Assembly (NCBI RefSeq): GCF_000744785.1
Contig: NZ_JQMO01000003.1
Location: 1,488,001-1,552,000 of the forward strand
From: Kitasatospora azatica KCTC 9699
GTDB taxonomy: Bacteria > Actinomycetota > Actinomycetes > Streptomycetales > Streptomycetaceae
DNA length: 64,000 nucleotides
Direction: 5' to 3'
The notes under the pieces were generated by a model, which had not been told where the DNA came from, searched no databases, and saw only the letters and a program-made list of their open reading frames with translations. The translations under genes were made by a program, and so were the position numbers. Every line of letters begins with the position of its first letter. Within the stretch, counting starts at the first letter, position 1. Shown here piece by piece: positions 18,413 to 27,094 of this stretch.

Positions 18413-18969
18413 TCTGCCCGGCCGGACCGGCCCTGAGGCTGCCTCGGCGGCTGCTTCGGGAAAACCGTGTAGCTGGCCGCGACCACCAGGTTGACACCGG
18501 CGATCACGGCGAGCGTGCGGTACCAGCCGGTCAGCGCCTGGGTGCGGGCCGGGTCGCCGGTGAGTGCGATCATCGCGGCGAGGAGCAGCGCGCTGATCCC
18601 GGCCGCGAGCAGCGTGCGGGCCAGCATCCGCCACTCGTGCCGGGCGCGCCGCGCGCCGTAGCCGGGGTGCGGGCGCGGTGCCCCCGTGAAGCGGTGCGCG
18701 GCATGGCCGTCCGCCCAGCGCACCAGGTAGGGCCCGTAGGGGAGGGCGAAGCCGACGTACAGGGCCGCCAGGCCGTGCGAGGCGTTGGCGGTGGCTCCGT
18801 GGCGCAGGTCGAGCACGGTGGCGCCGAGCACCACCAGGTCGACCAGCGGCACCGCCAGCAGCACCGCGGCGCCGGCTCGGGGCCGGCGCGCCGGATACCG
18901 CAGCGCGAGGCCGGCGGCGATCAGCAGCCAGAACGCGATCTCGCCGGCGACGATCAGGCTCACGAGCAC
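18409..18969 (-). CDS. Conserved membrane protein of unknown function
   Basis: 186 aa with about five hydrophobic segments (near the N terminus, two around 35-85, two in the last 80 residues) and a basic C terminus. No family is recognised with confidence. GTG at 18969 has GAGGAG 7 nt upstream. It forms a two-gene unit with the overlapping DUF6328 gene and is divergent from the histidine kinase. Confidence 0.75.
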   Translation of the reverse strand: MLVSLIVAGEIAFWLLIAAGLALRYPARRPRAGAAVLLAVPLVDLVVLGATVLDLRHGATANASHGLAALYVGFALPYGPYLVRWADGHAAHRFTGAPRPHPGYGARRARHEWRMLARTLLAAGISALLLAAMIALTGDPARTQALTGWYRTLAVIAGVNLVVAASYTVFPKQPPRQPQGRSGRAE

Positions 18970-19101
18970 GGGACGGCTCCTCTCCACGTCACCTCCCAGC
19001 CTGGCCACTCCGGTCGGCCGGCACCTCGTCGCTGAGGCCGAACCAGGGCTGCAACCTTCGATGTACAGCGCGGCCGCCGCCTCGGATGGTGAGATGGAGG
19101 G

Positions 19102-20301
19102 GTGATCAAGGCGCAGCTCTCCCCCCGTCAGGAGGACCTCGCGATCGCCGCGGGCGGGCTGATCGGCGGCCTGCTGCTGGTCGCCTTCCGCGCGTACGAC
19201 TACCACGGCGTGCCGGTCTGGCTGACGGTCCTGCTGCTGGTGGCGATGGCCGGCCTGGAGCCGCTGCGGCGGACCCACCCGGGGTGGACGGTCTGCGTGG
19301 GCGGCCTGGTCTTCACCGCGGCCGTGTTCGCCGGCAGCCTGCTGGCCACCGTGATCATGTACACCGACCTGCTCTATGCCGGCGCACTCTACGGGCCGCC
19401 CCGGATGTCGGTGGTGCAGCGGCTGTGCGGGGCGGCCTCGACCCTGGTACTGACCGGCCTGGCCGCGCTGTACGGCACGGTCGGCGGGGCGCTGCTGGTG
19501 GCGGTCTTCGTGGCGCTGGTCCTGCTGGCGCCGGTGTGGACCGCCGACGTCGTGCGCAAGCACCGCGACCGGGCCGACGCCGAGCGCCTGCGGGCCGAGC
19601 AGACCGCGCTGCTGGCCGAACTCGACCGGCGCGGCGCGGTGGTCGCCGAGCGGGCCCGGATGGCCCGCGAGCTGCACGACGTGGTGGCCAACCACCTGTC
19701 CGCGATCGCGATCCACGCCACCGGCGCGCAGTCGCTGGCCCGCCGTCAGCAGCGCCCGACCGAGGACCCGCTGCTCAGCACCCTCGCGGTGATCCGGGAG
19801 AACAGCGTGCAGGGGCTGGCCGAGATGCGCCGCATGATCGGTCTGCTGCGGGACGGCGGGGAGCAGCAGGACAGTTACCAGGCGCCCAGGCTGGAGGCCT
19901 TGGACGCGCTGCTGGCCAAGGCCCGGGAGGCCGGCCGGGCCGCCGGGCTGAGCTTCGAGGCCGAGCAGTGCGGCGAGCGCACCGAGCTGCCGGCCCCGGT
20001 GGAGCTGGCCGCCTACCGGATCGTCCAGGAGTCGCTGACCAACGCGCTCAAGCACGCCTCGAGCGGCACCGTGCGGCTACGGCTGCTGCACCGCCCCGAG
20101 CGGGTGGAGATCGCGGTGGACAGCCCGTACCGGGCGGGCGCCGGACAGCGATTGCCCGGCGCCCGGGCCGGTCTGGTCGGCATGGGGGAGCGGGCCCAGC
20201 TGCTCGGCGGCAGCTTCCGGGCCGGGCCGTGCGGGGACCAGTGGTGCGTGCGGGCGATACTGCCACTGGTGCCGGCGGTCGGGCCTGGGGAGGACACATG
20301 A
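19102..20301 (+). CDS. Sensor histidine kinase, NarL/DesK type
   Basis: 399 aa. Several N-terminal membrane helices (about 14-150) precede a HisKA_3 dimerisation domain with phospho-acceptor His192 in ARELHDVVANHLSAI, then a HATPase_c domain (AYRIVQESLTNALKHA; GLVGMGERAQLLGG). It phosphorylates the response regulator whose gene overlaps by 4 nt. GGAGG is only 1 nt before the GTG, and an in-frame stop just upstream excludes an earlier start. The signal sensed is unknown. Confidence 0.93.
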   Translation: MIKAQLSPRQEDLAIAAGGLIGGLLLVAFRAYDYHGVPVWLTVLLLVAMAGLEPLRRTHPGWTVCVGGLVFTAAVFAGSLLATVIMYTDLLYAGALYGPPRMSVVQRLCGAASTLVLTGLAALYGTVGGALLVAVFVALVLLAPVWTADVVRKHRDRADAERLRAEQTALLAELDRRGAVVAERARMARELHDVVANHLSAIAIHATGAQSLARRQQRPTEDPLLSTLAVIRENSVQGLAEMRRMIGLLRDGGEQQDSYQAPRLEALDALLAKAREAGRAAGLSFEAEQCGERTELPAPVELAAYRIVQESLTNALKHASSGTVRLRLLHRPERVEIAVDSPYRAGAGQRLPGARAGLVGMGERAQLLGGSFRAGPCGDQWCVRAILPLVPAVGPGEDT

Positions 20302-20972
20302 CGGTGATCAGGGTGCTGGTGGCGGAGGATCAGGCGGCGGTCCGGGCCGCGCTGGTGATGATCCTGCGCAGCGAGCCCGGGATCGAGGTGGTCGGCGAGG
20401 CAGCCGACGGCGAACAGGCCGTCAGCCGGGCCCTGGAGCTGCGCCCGGACGTGGTGCTGATGGACGTTCAGATGCCTCGGCTGGACGGCGTCGCGGCCAC
20501 CCGGCAGATCGTCGCGGCCGGCGCCGCTCAGGTGCTGATGCTGACCACCTTCGACCTGGACGAGTACGTGCACGGCGCGCTGCGGGCCGGCGCGGCCGGC
20601 TTCCTGCTCAAGGACGTGGAGGCGGACAGCCTGATCGAGGGCATCCGCACGGTGGCCCGGGGCGACGGCATGCTGGCGCCCTCGGTCACCCGACGCCTGA
20701 TCAGCTCCTTCGCCGGCCGACCGGCTGCCGACCACACCGCGCTGGCCGCCCTCACCGAGCGCGAGCGCGAGGTGCTGGCCGCGATCGGCGCGGGCCTGTC
20801 CAACGGCCAGATCGCCCGCCGGCTCGAGATGGCCGAGGCCACCACCAAGACCCATGTGAGTCGGATCCTGGCCAAGCTCGACCTGCGCAGCCGGGTCCAG
20901 GCCGCGATCCTGGCCCAGGACTTGGGCCTCACCCCGCCCGCGGCCGGCGGAGCCGCCCAGCCGCCGCGCTGA
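20298..20972 (+). CDS. Response regulator, NarL/FixJ (LuxR) family
   Basis: 224 aa. The receiver domain has phospho-acceptor Asp56 (VVLMDVQMP), Thr in LMLTTFD and Lys in FLLKD. The C-terminal LuxR-type helix-turn-helix runs from about 150 to 210 (LTEREREVLAAIGAGLSN; EATTKTHVSRILAKL). ATG overlaps the kinase stop (ATGA), and GGGGAGG lies upstream. Targets cannot be read from the sequence. Confidence 0.95.
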   Translation: MTVIRVLVAEDQAAVRAALVMILRSEPGIEVVGEAADGEQAVSRALELRPDVVLMDVQMPRLDGVAATRQIVAAGAAQVLMLTTFDLDEYVHGALRAGAAGFLLKDVEADSLIEGIRTVARGDGMLAPSVTRRLISSFAGRPAADHTALAALTEREREVLAAIGAGLSNGQIARRLEMAEATTKTHVSRILAKLDLRSRVQAAILAQDLGLTPPAAGGAAQPPR

Positions 20973-20998
20973 CGCAGATCACACCCGGGAGTCGTTTC

Positions 20999-21058
20999 AT
21001 CACCCCGCCCGGGGCACTACAGTCCGAGCCGTGAGCAGCGCGGCTCCCGGGGGGTGAT
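20999..21058. repeat. Inverted repeat upstream of the hydroxybutyryl-CoA dehydrogenase gene
   Basis: ATCACCCC (20999-21006) and GGGGTGAT (21051-21058) are perfect complements, extended by imperfect GC pairing inside. It may be an operator, a leader hairpin or the terminator of the response regulator gene. It ends 45 bp before the next ATG. Confidence 0.4.
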
Positions 21059-21103
21059 CCCTGTCCTGGGGCGCGCCTGGACGGGATTTCGGGAGAGCCA
21101 GCC

Positions 21104-21976
21104 ATGAGCAGTGTTTCCACGCAGCGTCAGCAGATCGCCGTGATCGGCGCCGGACTCATGGGCGCGGGCATCGCGCAGGTGTCCGCGCAGGCCGGGCACC
21201 CGGTGGTGCTGCGGGACGTCACCGAGCAGGCGCTGCGCCGCGGGTTGGACGGCATCGAGGCCTCGTACGCCAAGTTCGTCAGCAAGGGCAAGCTGACCGA
21301 GGAGGAGGCCGCGGCCGCGCTCGGGCGGATCACCACCACCACCGACCTCGGTGCGGTGGGCGAGGCCGACATCGTGATCGAGGCGGTCTTCGAGCAGCTG
21401 GAGGTCAAGGAGGCGGTCTTCCGCGAGCTCGACAAGATCGCCAAGGACGGGGCGGTGCTGGGCAGCAACACCTCGGCCATCCCGATCACCCGGATCGCGG
21501 CGGTCACCGAGCGGCCGGAGTCCGTGGTCGGCGTGCACTTCTTCTCGCCGGTCCCGCTGATGCGCCTGGTCGAGCTGGTCCGCGGCTACAAGACCAGCGA
21601 CGCCACGTTGGCCACCGCCCGCGGCTTCGCCGAGGGGGTGGGCAAGGAGGTGGTCGTGGTCAACCGGGACGTGGCCGGCTTCATCACCACCCGCCTGATC
21701 ACCGCCCTGGTGGTGGAGGCCGCCAAGCTCTACGAGTCGGGCGTGGCCACCGCCGAGGACATCGACACCGCCTGCCGGCTCGGCTTCGGCCACCCGATGG
21801 GCCCGCTGCAGACCGCCGACCTGACCGGTGTGGACATCCTGCTGCACGCCGCCCGCAACATCTACGCCGAGACCCAGGACGAGAAGTTCGCCGCCCCGGA
21901 GATCATGGCCCGGATGGTCACCGCCGGAGACCTCGGTCGCAAGAGCGGCCAGGGCTTCTACGGCTACCAGGGCTGA
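21104..21976 (+). CDS. 3-hydroxybutyryl-CoA dehydrogenase
   Basis: 290 aa NAD(P)-dependent oxidoreductase interconverting acetoacetyl-CoA and 3-hydroxybutyryl-CoA. Rossmann motif GAGLMGAGIAQ near residue 15; catalytic region VGVHFFSPVPLMRLVELV with His and Glu; C-terminal domain FGHPMGPLQTADLTGVD. Length is that of the single-domain bacterial enzyme (PaaH/HbdA). It can work with the thiolase at 38.2 kb and IcmA at 46.3 kb in butyryl/isobutyryl-CoA metabolism. Confidence 0.93.
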   Translation: MSSVSTQRQQIAVIGAGLMGAGIAQVSAQAGHPVVLRDVTEQALRRGLDGIEASYAKFVSKGKLTEEEAAAALGRITTTTDLGAVGEADIVIEAVFEQLEVKEAVFRELDKIAKDGAVLGSNTSAIPITRIAAVTERPESVVGVHFFSPVPLMRLVELVRGYKTSDATLATARGFAEGVGKEVVVVNRDVAGFITTRLITALVVEAAKLYESGVATAEDIDTACRLGFGHPMGPLQTADLTGVDILLHAARNIYAETQDEKFAAPEIMARMVTAGDLGRKSGQGFYGYQG

Positions 21977-21986
21977 GCCCCGGCAG

Positions 21987-22006
21987 CTCGTGAGTTTGCT
22001 CACGAG
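21987..22006 (+). terminator. Hairpin terminator after the dehydrogenase gene
   Basis: A perfect 8-bp stem, CTCGTGAG / CTCACGAG, with a TTTG loop lies 10 bp after the stop. No T tract follows. Confidence 0.5.
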
Positions 22007-22173
22007 GGGTGGCTCGGATGGGTGATTTGCACCGCAATCGAGCGTGAGTGCCGGGCACCACTGCGTATATTCCCTCGGACGAGTGAAGTTGCTTCAGATC
22101 GGGCGGGGACCAGCAACCTGGACCGCTGGTCCGGCGTCAGATGGTGGGGGCCTCAATGCTGAAGGAGGACAGC

Positions 22174-22572
22174 GTGCGCATCGTGGAGTACCCGGAAGCC
22201 TGCGGCCAGGCTGTCCTCGGCCTGGAGGGCGGTCTGGACGTGCGCAGCGCCGCCGACGCCCGGGCCCGGCTGCACCGGGCCGTCGACCACGGCGCCGGCG
22301 ACCTGGTGCTGGACCTCGGCGGCCTGGAGTCCTGGGACGCCACCGGGCTCGGCGTGATCATGGGCACCCACCGGCGGGCCGGCCGGCTCGGCCGCCGGCT
22401 GGTGCTGCGCTCCGTCCCGCCGCAGCTGCAGCGGCTGCTGGTGGCCACCCGGCTGCACCGGATCCTCGCGGTCGAGGGCGCGGTGGCCGATCCGCTCGGC
22501 GCCACCCTGCCCGGCCTGGCCGGCGTTCCGGGGGCCGGAGCGCTGCCCTCGGTGATCGCGCCGACGCTCTGA
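22174..22572 (+). CDS. STAS domain protein (anti-anti-sigma factor-like)
   Basis: 132 aa STAS domain. The conserved loop reads LESWDATGLGVIMG, with Thr in place of the usual phosphorylatable Ser of SpoIIAA-type proteins, so phospho-regulation is possible. GTG at 22174 was chosen because AAGGAGG lies 5 nt upstream; upstream ATGs at 22141 and 22156 are less well placed. No cognate anti-sigma kinase gene is next to it. It is followed after 228 bp by the P-loop membrane protein. Confidence 0.8.
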   Translation: MRIVEYPEACGQAVLGLEGGLDVRSAADARARLHRAVDHGAGDLVLDLGGLESWDATGLGVIMGTHRRAGRLGRRLVLRSVPPQLQRLLVATRLHRILAVEGAVADPLGATLPGLAGVPGAGALPSVIAPTL

Positions 22573-22800
22573 GTCGCGGTCGGCCCCAGTTGGGGGACCG
22601 GCGCTGCACAGTCGGTGGTGAGTGTGCGAGAGTCTGCGCTCGACAGGACCGTTCCACCCGCGCGGCCCGGCTGTGGCGGCGCCGCCCGGGCGAGGTGAAG
22701 GTCCGTCGCCCGTCGGACGCATCGGACGCGTCCTACGGCTCGGTCCCTCAAGGCGGCCGGCGGCCGGCAGCCGCCCGGCGGAGCACAGGCGGAGCGCATC

Positions 22801-25134
22801 GTGGCACAGCCATCCGGTGAATTCGGGCAGGAGAACCTGCGCGTGCGAGCGGGCGACCTGGTCGCAGGGCGGTACTTGGTGACCGTCTCCGGAGTGGACG
22901 GCTCCGACGTCCAGCCGTGCCCGCCCGACCGCCGTCCGGTCCTGCGTCGGCGGCTCGACGGTGACAACCGGTCCGGCGGCCGACCCGCCGTCGGCCCCGG
23001 ACCCAGTCCGGCCGTCGGCCCGCTCGCGCTCGGCGCCGGGCTGGCCGACCTGCCGCTGCTGGACCGCGAGGCCGAGGTCGCCCAGCTGCTCGGCATGCTC
23101 GCCGAGGGCCGCTCGATCCGGCTGACCGGCGAGGCGGGTTCGGGCCGCAGTGCGCTGCTCGCAGCCGTCGCCGAGGCCGCGGGCGAACTCGCCCCGCACG
23201 GCGTGATCCAGCTGTGCGGGCACCGGCGGACCGCCGAGGACCTGCTGCAGGACCTGTTCGCCGCCACCTACCAGGCCCCCGAGTACCGCCCGGGCGCGAC
23301 CGAACTGCCCGAACTGCTCGCCCAGGTGGGCGCCGTGGTGGTGATCGACGAGGTGGTCCCGGACGGCGCCGAACTGGAGCAGCTGCTGGCCACCGCCCCC
23401 GAGTGCGCCTTCCTGATATCCGCCGCGCCCGGCTCCGGCGGCGCGCTGCCGGTCGGCTCCCGGCTGGAGGACCACGCCGTCGGCGGCCTGTCCAGGACCG
23501 CCTGCCTGGCGCTCACCGCCCGGCTGGCCGGCCGCGCGCTGGACGAGACCGAACGGGCCTGGGCGGTCGACCTCTGGTTCGAGTCGCAGGGCCTGCCGCT
23601 GCGCTTCGTCCAGGCCGCGGCGCTGCTGCGGCGGCGCGACACCGAGGTGGACGCGCTGCTGGCCGCCGAGGAGGACCGGCGCAGTGTCTTCGGCGGGCCG
23701 GTCGGCGACCGGCCGGAGGAGGAGTACGCGGACCCCGCCGTCCACGAGGCCGAACTGCGCGAGACCGTGCCGCTGCCCTCGGTCGCCGAGGCCGCGGCGC
23801 CCGCGCTGCTGCTGGTGGACGGCCTCAGCGAGGAGGCGCAGGAGGTGCTGCGGCTCGCCGTGGCGTTCGGCGGCGAGTGCCCGACCGCGCCGCACCTGCC
23901 CGCGCTGATCGACGTGGACCACGGCGAGAGCGCGCTGCGCGAGCTGGTGGAGTGCGGCCTCGCCCAGTCGATCGGTGGCCACCACCGGCTGACCTCAGGG
24001 GTGGTGGAGGCGCTGGCGCCGGTCTGGGGAATCGACCGGGCCCGCACCGAGGGCGCGGCCCAGCACTTCTCCTGGTGGGTCGGCCACGGCTCGGTGAGCA
24101 GCGCGCAGATCGCCGCCGAGGCCGAGGTGGTGCTCGGTGCGCTGCAGGCCGACCGGGCGGCCGGCCGGACCGCCGCGGTGCTGAGCCTGGCCCGGGCGGC
24201 CGCCCCCGCGCTCGCCCTGACCCTGCGCTGGGGCGCCTGGCGGCAGGTGCTCGACCTCGGCGCCGCGGTGGCCCGGGAGGCCGGCAGCCCCCGGGACGAG
24301 GCCTGGTTCCTGCACGAGTCCGGCGTCTACTGGCTCTGCCTCGACGTCCCGCAGCGGGCCAGGACGGCCCTGGAGGCCGCCAGCGCGCTGCGCGGTGCCG
24401 CCGGCGACTCGCGCGCCGTGCTCGCCTCGCGGCGGCTGCTGACGCTCCTTCAGGAGGCCGAGCGGACACCCGTGGTGGCGGAGGACCAGACCCAGGTGAT
24501 CCGCCGCCCGGTGATCCGGGTGCTGGCCCAGCGCTCCTGGAACTCGGCCACCATGCTGCGCGGCTGGTCGCGCCGGAACGTGCTGCTGGCCGCCGGCGGA
24601 CTGGTGGCGCTGGCCGTGGTGGGCACAGCCGTCGGCGTGCTGGGCTCCGGCTCCGCCGGCAGCGGTGGGACCGGCGGGACCGGCGGCGACAACGGGGTGT
24701 CGGGCACGGTGCTGACCGGCGGGACCGGGGCGGCCTCGGCCACCGCGACCGGCAGTGCGTCGGGGACGGCCTCCGCCACGGCCTCGGGCAGCGCCTCCGA
24801 CTCGGCATCGGCCACCGCCTCGGGCAGCGCCACGGCCACCGGCACGGACAGCGCGAGTGCGAGCGCCGGCCCGACCCACGGGCGCAGCGGCTCCCCGTCC
24901 GGTACGGCGACGCGCCCGGGGGACCCGGGAACGACGCAGCCGCCGACGCAGCCGGCCCCGACGACGACGAGCGCGCCGGCGCCGACGACCACGAGCGCGT
25001 CGCCTACGAAGACGCCTCCGCCGCCGAGCAGCACGCCGCCGTCGACCCCGCCGAGCAGCCCGCCCACGCCGACCCCCACGGCCACCGCTTCGGCGACCGC
25101 GACGAACACCGCGTCGCCACCCACCAGCCCGTGA
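22801..25134 (+). CDS. Membrane-anchored P-loop ATPase-like protein with Ser/Thr/Pro-rich extracellular tail
   Basis: 777 aa. An AAA/STAND-like ATPase region contains a Walker A variant (LTGEAGSGRSALL, about 100-112) and a hydrophobic Walker B (VVVIDEV). A helical region resembling the TPR-like part of large regulators follows. One membrane segment (about 596-617) follows the basic WSRR. The last 155 residues are low complexity: Gly-rich, then Ala/Ser/Thr repeats, then Pro/Thr/Ser, as in cell-wall-spanning tails. Predicted topology is cytoplasmic ATPase, tail outside. GTG has GGAG 6 nt upstream. Function unknown. Confidence 0.8.
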   Translation: MAQPSGEFGQENLRVRAGDLVAGRYLVTVSGVDGSDVQPCPPDRRPVLRRRLDGDNRSGGRPAVGPGPSPAVGPLALGAGLADLPLLDREAEVAQLLGMLAEGRSIRLTGEAGSGRSALLAAVAEAAGELAPHGVIQLCGHRRTAEDLLQDLFAATYQAPEYRPGATELPELLAQVGAVVVIDEVVPDGAELEQLLATAPECAFLISAAPGSGGALPVGSRLEDHAVGGLSRTACLALTARLAGRALDETERAWAVDLWFESQGLPLRFVQAAALLRRRDTEVDALLAAEEDRRSVFGGPVGDRPEEEYADPAVHEAELRETVPLPSVAEAAAPALLLVDGLSEEAQEVLRLAVAFGGECPTAPHLPALIDVDHGESALRELVECGLAQSIGGHHRLTSGVVEALAPVWGIDRARTEGAAQHFSWWVGHGSVSSAQIAAEAEVVLGALQADRAAGRTAAVLSLARAAAPALALTLRWGAWRQVLDLGAAVAREAGSPRDEAWFLHESGVYWLCLDVPQRARTALEAASALRGAAGDSRAVLASRRLLTLLQEAERTPVVAEDQTQVIRRPVIRVLAQRSWNSATMLRGWSRRNVLLAAGGLVALAVVGTAVGVLGSGSAGSGGTGGTGGDNGVSGTVLTGGTGAASATATGSASGTASATASGSASDSASATASGSATATGTDSASASAGPTHGRSGSPSGTATRPGDPGTTQPPTQPAPTTTSAPAPTTTSASPTKTPPPPSSTPPSTPPSSPPTPTPTATASATATNTASPPTSP

Positions 25135-25149
25135 TCTGAGTCACCGTCA

Positions 25150-25212
25150 CGTCTGAGGGGCGGGTGGGGGGAGGCCGGCTCTGCCGACTTCCCCCCACCC
25201 GCCCCTCAGACG
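25150..25212. terminator. Bidirectional terminator, 23-bp perfect stem
   Basis: Arms 25150-25172 and 25190-25212 are perfectly complementary over 23 bp, with a 17-nt loop and a short T run after (25219-25222). It lies between the convergent P-loop protein gene and nucS. Confidence 0.85.
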
Positions 25213-25372
25213 CGCGGCTTTTGCGTGTGCGCCGGCCTTGGGAACCCGGTCCGGGGGTGGCGCGGGGCCCGCGCAGCGAGCGGGGCGGCCGGCCCTGCTG
25301 AGGCGCGGCCGAGCGGCGGCGGTCCGGGGCGGGCGGCCCCGCTGAGGGGCGCGCAGGGTGGCTGACGCTGCG

Positions 25373-26032
25373 TCAGAAGAGCTTCAGCTTGTCGTCGTCG
25401 ATCCCGCGCAGCTCGTCGTAGTCCAGTACCACGCAGTCGATGCCGCGGTCGTTGGCCAGCACGCGGGCCTGGGGCTTGATCTCCTGGGCGGCGAAGATGC
25501 CCTTGACCGGGGCGAGCAGCGGGTCGCGGTTGAGGAGCTCCAGGTAGCGGGTGAGCTGCTCGACGCCGTCGATCTCGCCGCGGCGCTTGATCTCCACGGC
25601 GACCGTGCCACCCGCCGCGTCGCGGCAGAGGATGTCGACCGGGCCGATCGCGGTGGGGTATTCGCGGCGGACCAGCGACCAGCCGGCGCCGAGCACCTCC
25701 ATCCGGTCGGCCAGCAGCTCCTGCAGGTGCGCCTCGACGCCGTCCTTGATCAGCCCGGGGTCGACGCCCAGCTCGTGCGAGGAGTCGTGCAGCACTTCTT
25801 CCAAAGTGATGATCAGCTTCTCGCCGGCTTTGTTCTCGACCGTCCACGAGCCGTCGGCCTCCTTGAGGGTGCACGGCGGCGACATCCAGTTGAGCGGCTT
25901 GTAGGCGCGGTCGTCGGCGTGGATGCTCACGCTCCCGTCGGCCTTGACCAGGATCAGCCTGGTGGCGGAGGGCAGGTGGGCGGAGAGCCGACCGGCGTAG
26001 TCGACAGAGCAACGGGCGATGACAAGACGCAT
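25373..26032 (-). CDS. nucS: Mismatch-specific endonuclease NucS/EndoMS
   Basis: 219 aa. NucS cuts both strands at mismatches and provides the non-canonical mismatch repair of actinobacteria, which lack MutS/MutL. The RecB-like nuclease core has Asp133 (GPVDILCRD), Glu147 and Lys149 (VAVEIKRRG), plus EQLTRYLELLNRD. The C terminus KLKLF resembles the beta-clamp binding tail of the family. Full length. The Shine-Dalgarno is weak (CTAGG). Confidence 0.95.
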   Translation of the reverse strand: MRLVIARCSVDYAGRLSAHLPSATRLILVKADGSVSIHADDRAYKPLNWMSPPCTLKEADGSWTVENKAGEKLIITLEEVLHDSSHELGVDPGLIKDGVEAHLQELLADRMEVLGAGWSLVRREYPTAIGPVDILCRDAAGGTVAVEIKRRGEIDGVEQLTRYLELLNRDPLLAPVKGIFAAQEIKPQARVLANDRGIDCVVLDYDELRGIDDDKLKLF

Positions 26033-26573
26033 GGGCGCAAGCCTAGGCGCTCCGGCACCCCACCCCGGCCCATCTGGGCGGGGTCACGACAAGTGACTGA
26101 ACAGAAACCGTGCGTACGTCAATACGCCGCGCAGTCGTTCGACTGCGGACGCGATACCCGGCCCCGTGGCAGCTCCGCGCTTGAACGTGCGGTCGGGCGG
26201 CCGACCACGGCAGAGCCAATTGAAGCGAGTCGGTCCAGAGGGTGTACCGGGGAGTAGAAGGGGGCGAACCATGGGAACCCGGGAGCCGGTCGCTCCCGAA
26301 GTCTGGCGCCTGCGCGCACGGACCGCTACGTTGGGTGACGCCTTCGAACGCCCGCGTAGCCAAACGGGGATGGAGTGTGTGGAGATGTACTGCCTCTGGG
26401 CTGATTCCGGCCATTCTGGCCACGCCGGCGGCGTTTTCGACGGAAATAGTGGCATTCGCCAGATCTGCCACGTCTAGCCTGCCAACCTGGCAGAGCCGCG
26501 TCCGCCCCAGCCGGGTCCGACCGGCACGCCCCTGAGCGGGGCCAACCGACTGAGCACGGCACGGCACCACCCG
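26033..26573. other. Intergenic region nucS - SCO5389-like gene, with possible small ORF
   Basis: This 541-bp stretch is lower in G/C than its neighbours and must contain the nucS promoter (left) and that of the right-hand gene. A possible ORF at 26272-26478 (+, 68 aa, MGTREPVAPEVW...) has AAGGGGG 7 nt before its ATG, but its third-position GC is low and no homologue is recalled. GGCCATTCTGGCC (about 26410) is a short inverted repeat. Minus-strand ORFs here rich in Leu/Val/Arg/Cys are products of the adjacent tandem repeat. Confidence 0.4.
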
Positions 26574-26653
26574 CACCAAGCACGACGCACCAAGCACGAC
26601 GCACCAAGCACGACGCACCAAGCACGACGCACCAAGCACGACGCACCAAGCAC
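26574..26653. repeat. 14-bp tandem repeat, 5.7 copies
   Basis: The unit CACCAAGCACGACG repeats exactly from 26574 to 26643 (five copies), with a sixth partial copy to 26653. It ends 46 bp before the next ATG, in the probable 5' leader or promoter. Perfect identity between copies suggests recent expansion or selection. Confidence 0.95.
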
Positions 26654-26699
26654 CGCCACCCGCGCGAGGTGCGCGCGGTGGACCGCGAGAGGAGAACCC

Positions 26700-27092
26700 A
26701 TGTCGCTCGACGTCTCACCGGCTCTTCTGGAGAAGGCCGAGCGAGGCGAGGTCGACGAGCGGGAGTTCGTCGACTGCGTCCGTACGTCCCTGCCCTACGC
26801 CTGGGACCTGATCAGCTCGCTCGTCGCCCAGATGGAGGTCGACGGCACCGGCTTCGCGGACAACCAAGTCCCGCCGCCGAGCGAGCAGGCGCGTGGCCAG
26901 CTGCTGCGCGCGATGGCGAGTGACGCCATCCGCGGCGCCCTGCAGCGGCACTTCGGGGTGCAGCTGGCCTTCCAGAACTGCCACCGGGTGGCGGTCTTCG
27001 GGCCGTCCGCCGAGGCCGAGGAGCGCCACCGGCGCTTCACTTCGGTCCGGGCCCAGCTGCTGAACCAGTCGCCGGGCCTGCGCGACTGTTGA
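26700..27092 (+). CDS. SCO5389 family protein
   Basis: 130 aa soluble protein with no membrane segment, matching a streptomycete family of unknown function as I recall it (starts MSLDVSPALLEKAERGEVD; contains FVDCVRTSLPYAWDLIS). A strong ribosome binding site, AGAGGAGA, precedes the ATG. It follows the 14-bp tandem repeat and ends at a strong hairpin. It is single-gene and convergent with the LLM gene. Confidence 0.8.
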   Translation: MSLDVSPALLEKAERGEVDEREFVDCVRTSLPYAWDLISSLVAQMEVDGTGFADNQVPPPSEQARGQLLRAMASDAIRGALQRHFGVQLAFQNCHRVAVFGPSAEAEERHRRFTSVRAQLLNQSPGLRDC

Positions 27093-27094
27093 TC

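Noticed and set aside
22153..23985. 610-codon minus-strand ORF opposite the STAS and P-loop genes
   Set aside because: Composition is Gln/Gly/Arg-rich antisense shadow; the plus strand has motifs and ribosome binding sites.
26574..26653. CRISPR-like array
   Set aside because: Copies are 14 bp and contiguous with no spacers; it is a simple tandem repeat.
26043..26718. Minus-strand ORFs with repeated Leu/Gly/Ala/Ser/Cys and Val/Arg/Arg/Ala/Trp/Cys blocks
   Set aside because: These are direct translations of the 14-bp tandem repeat (42-nt super-period) without a ribosome binding site or family.
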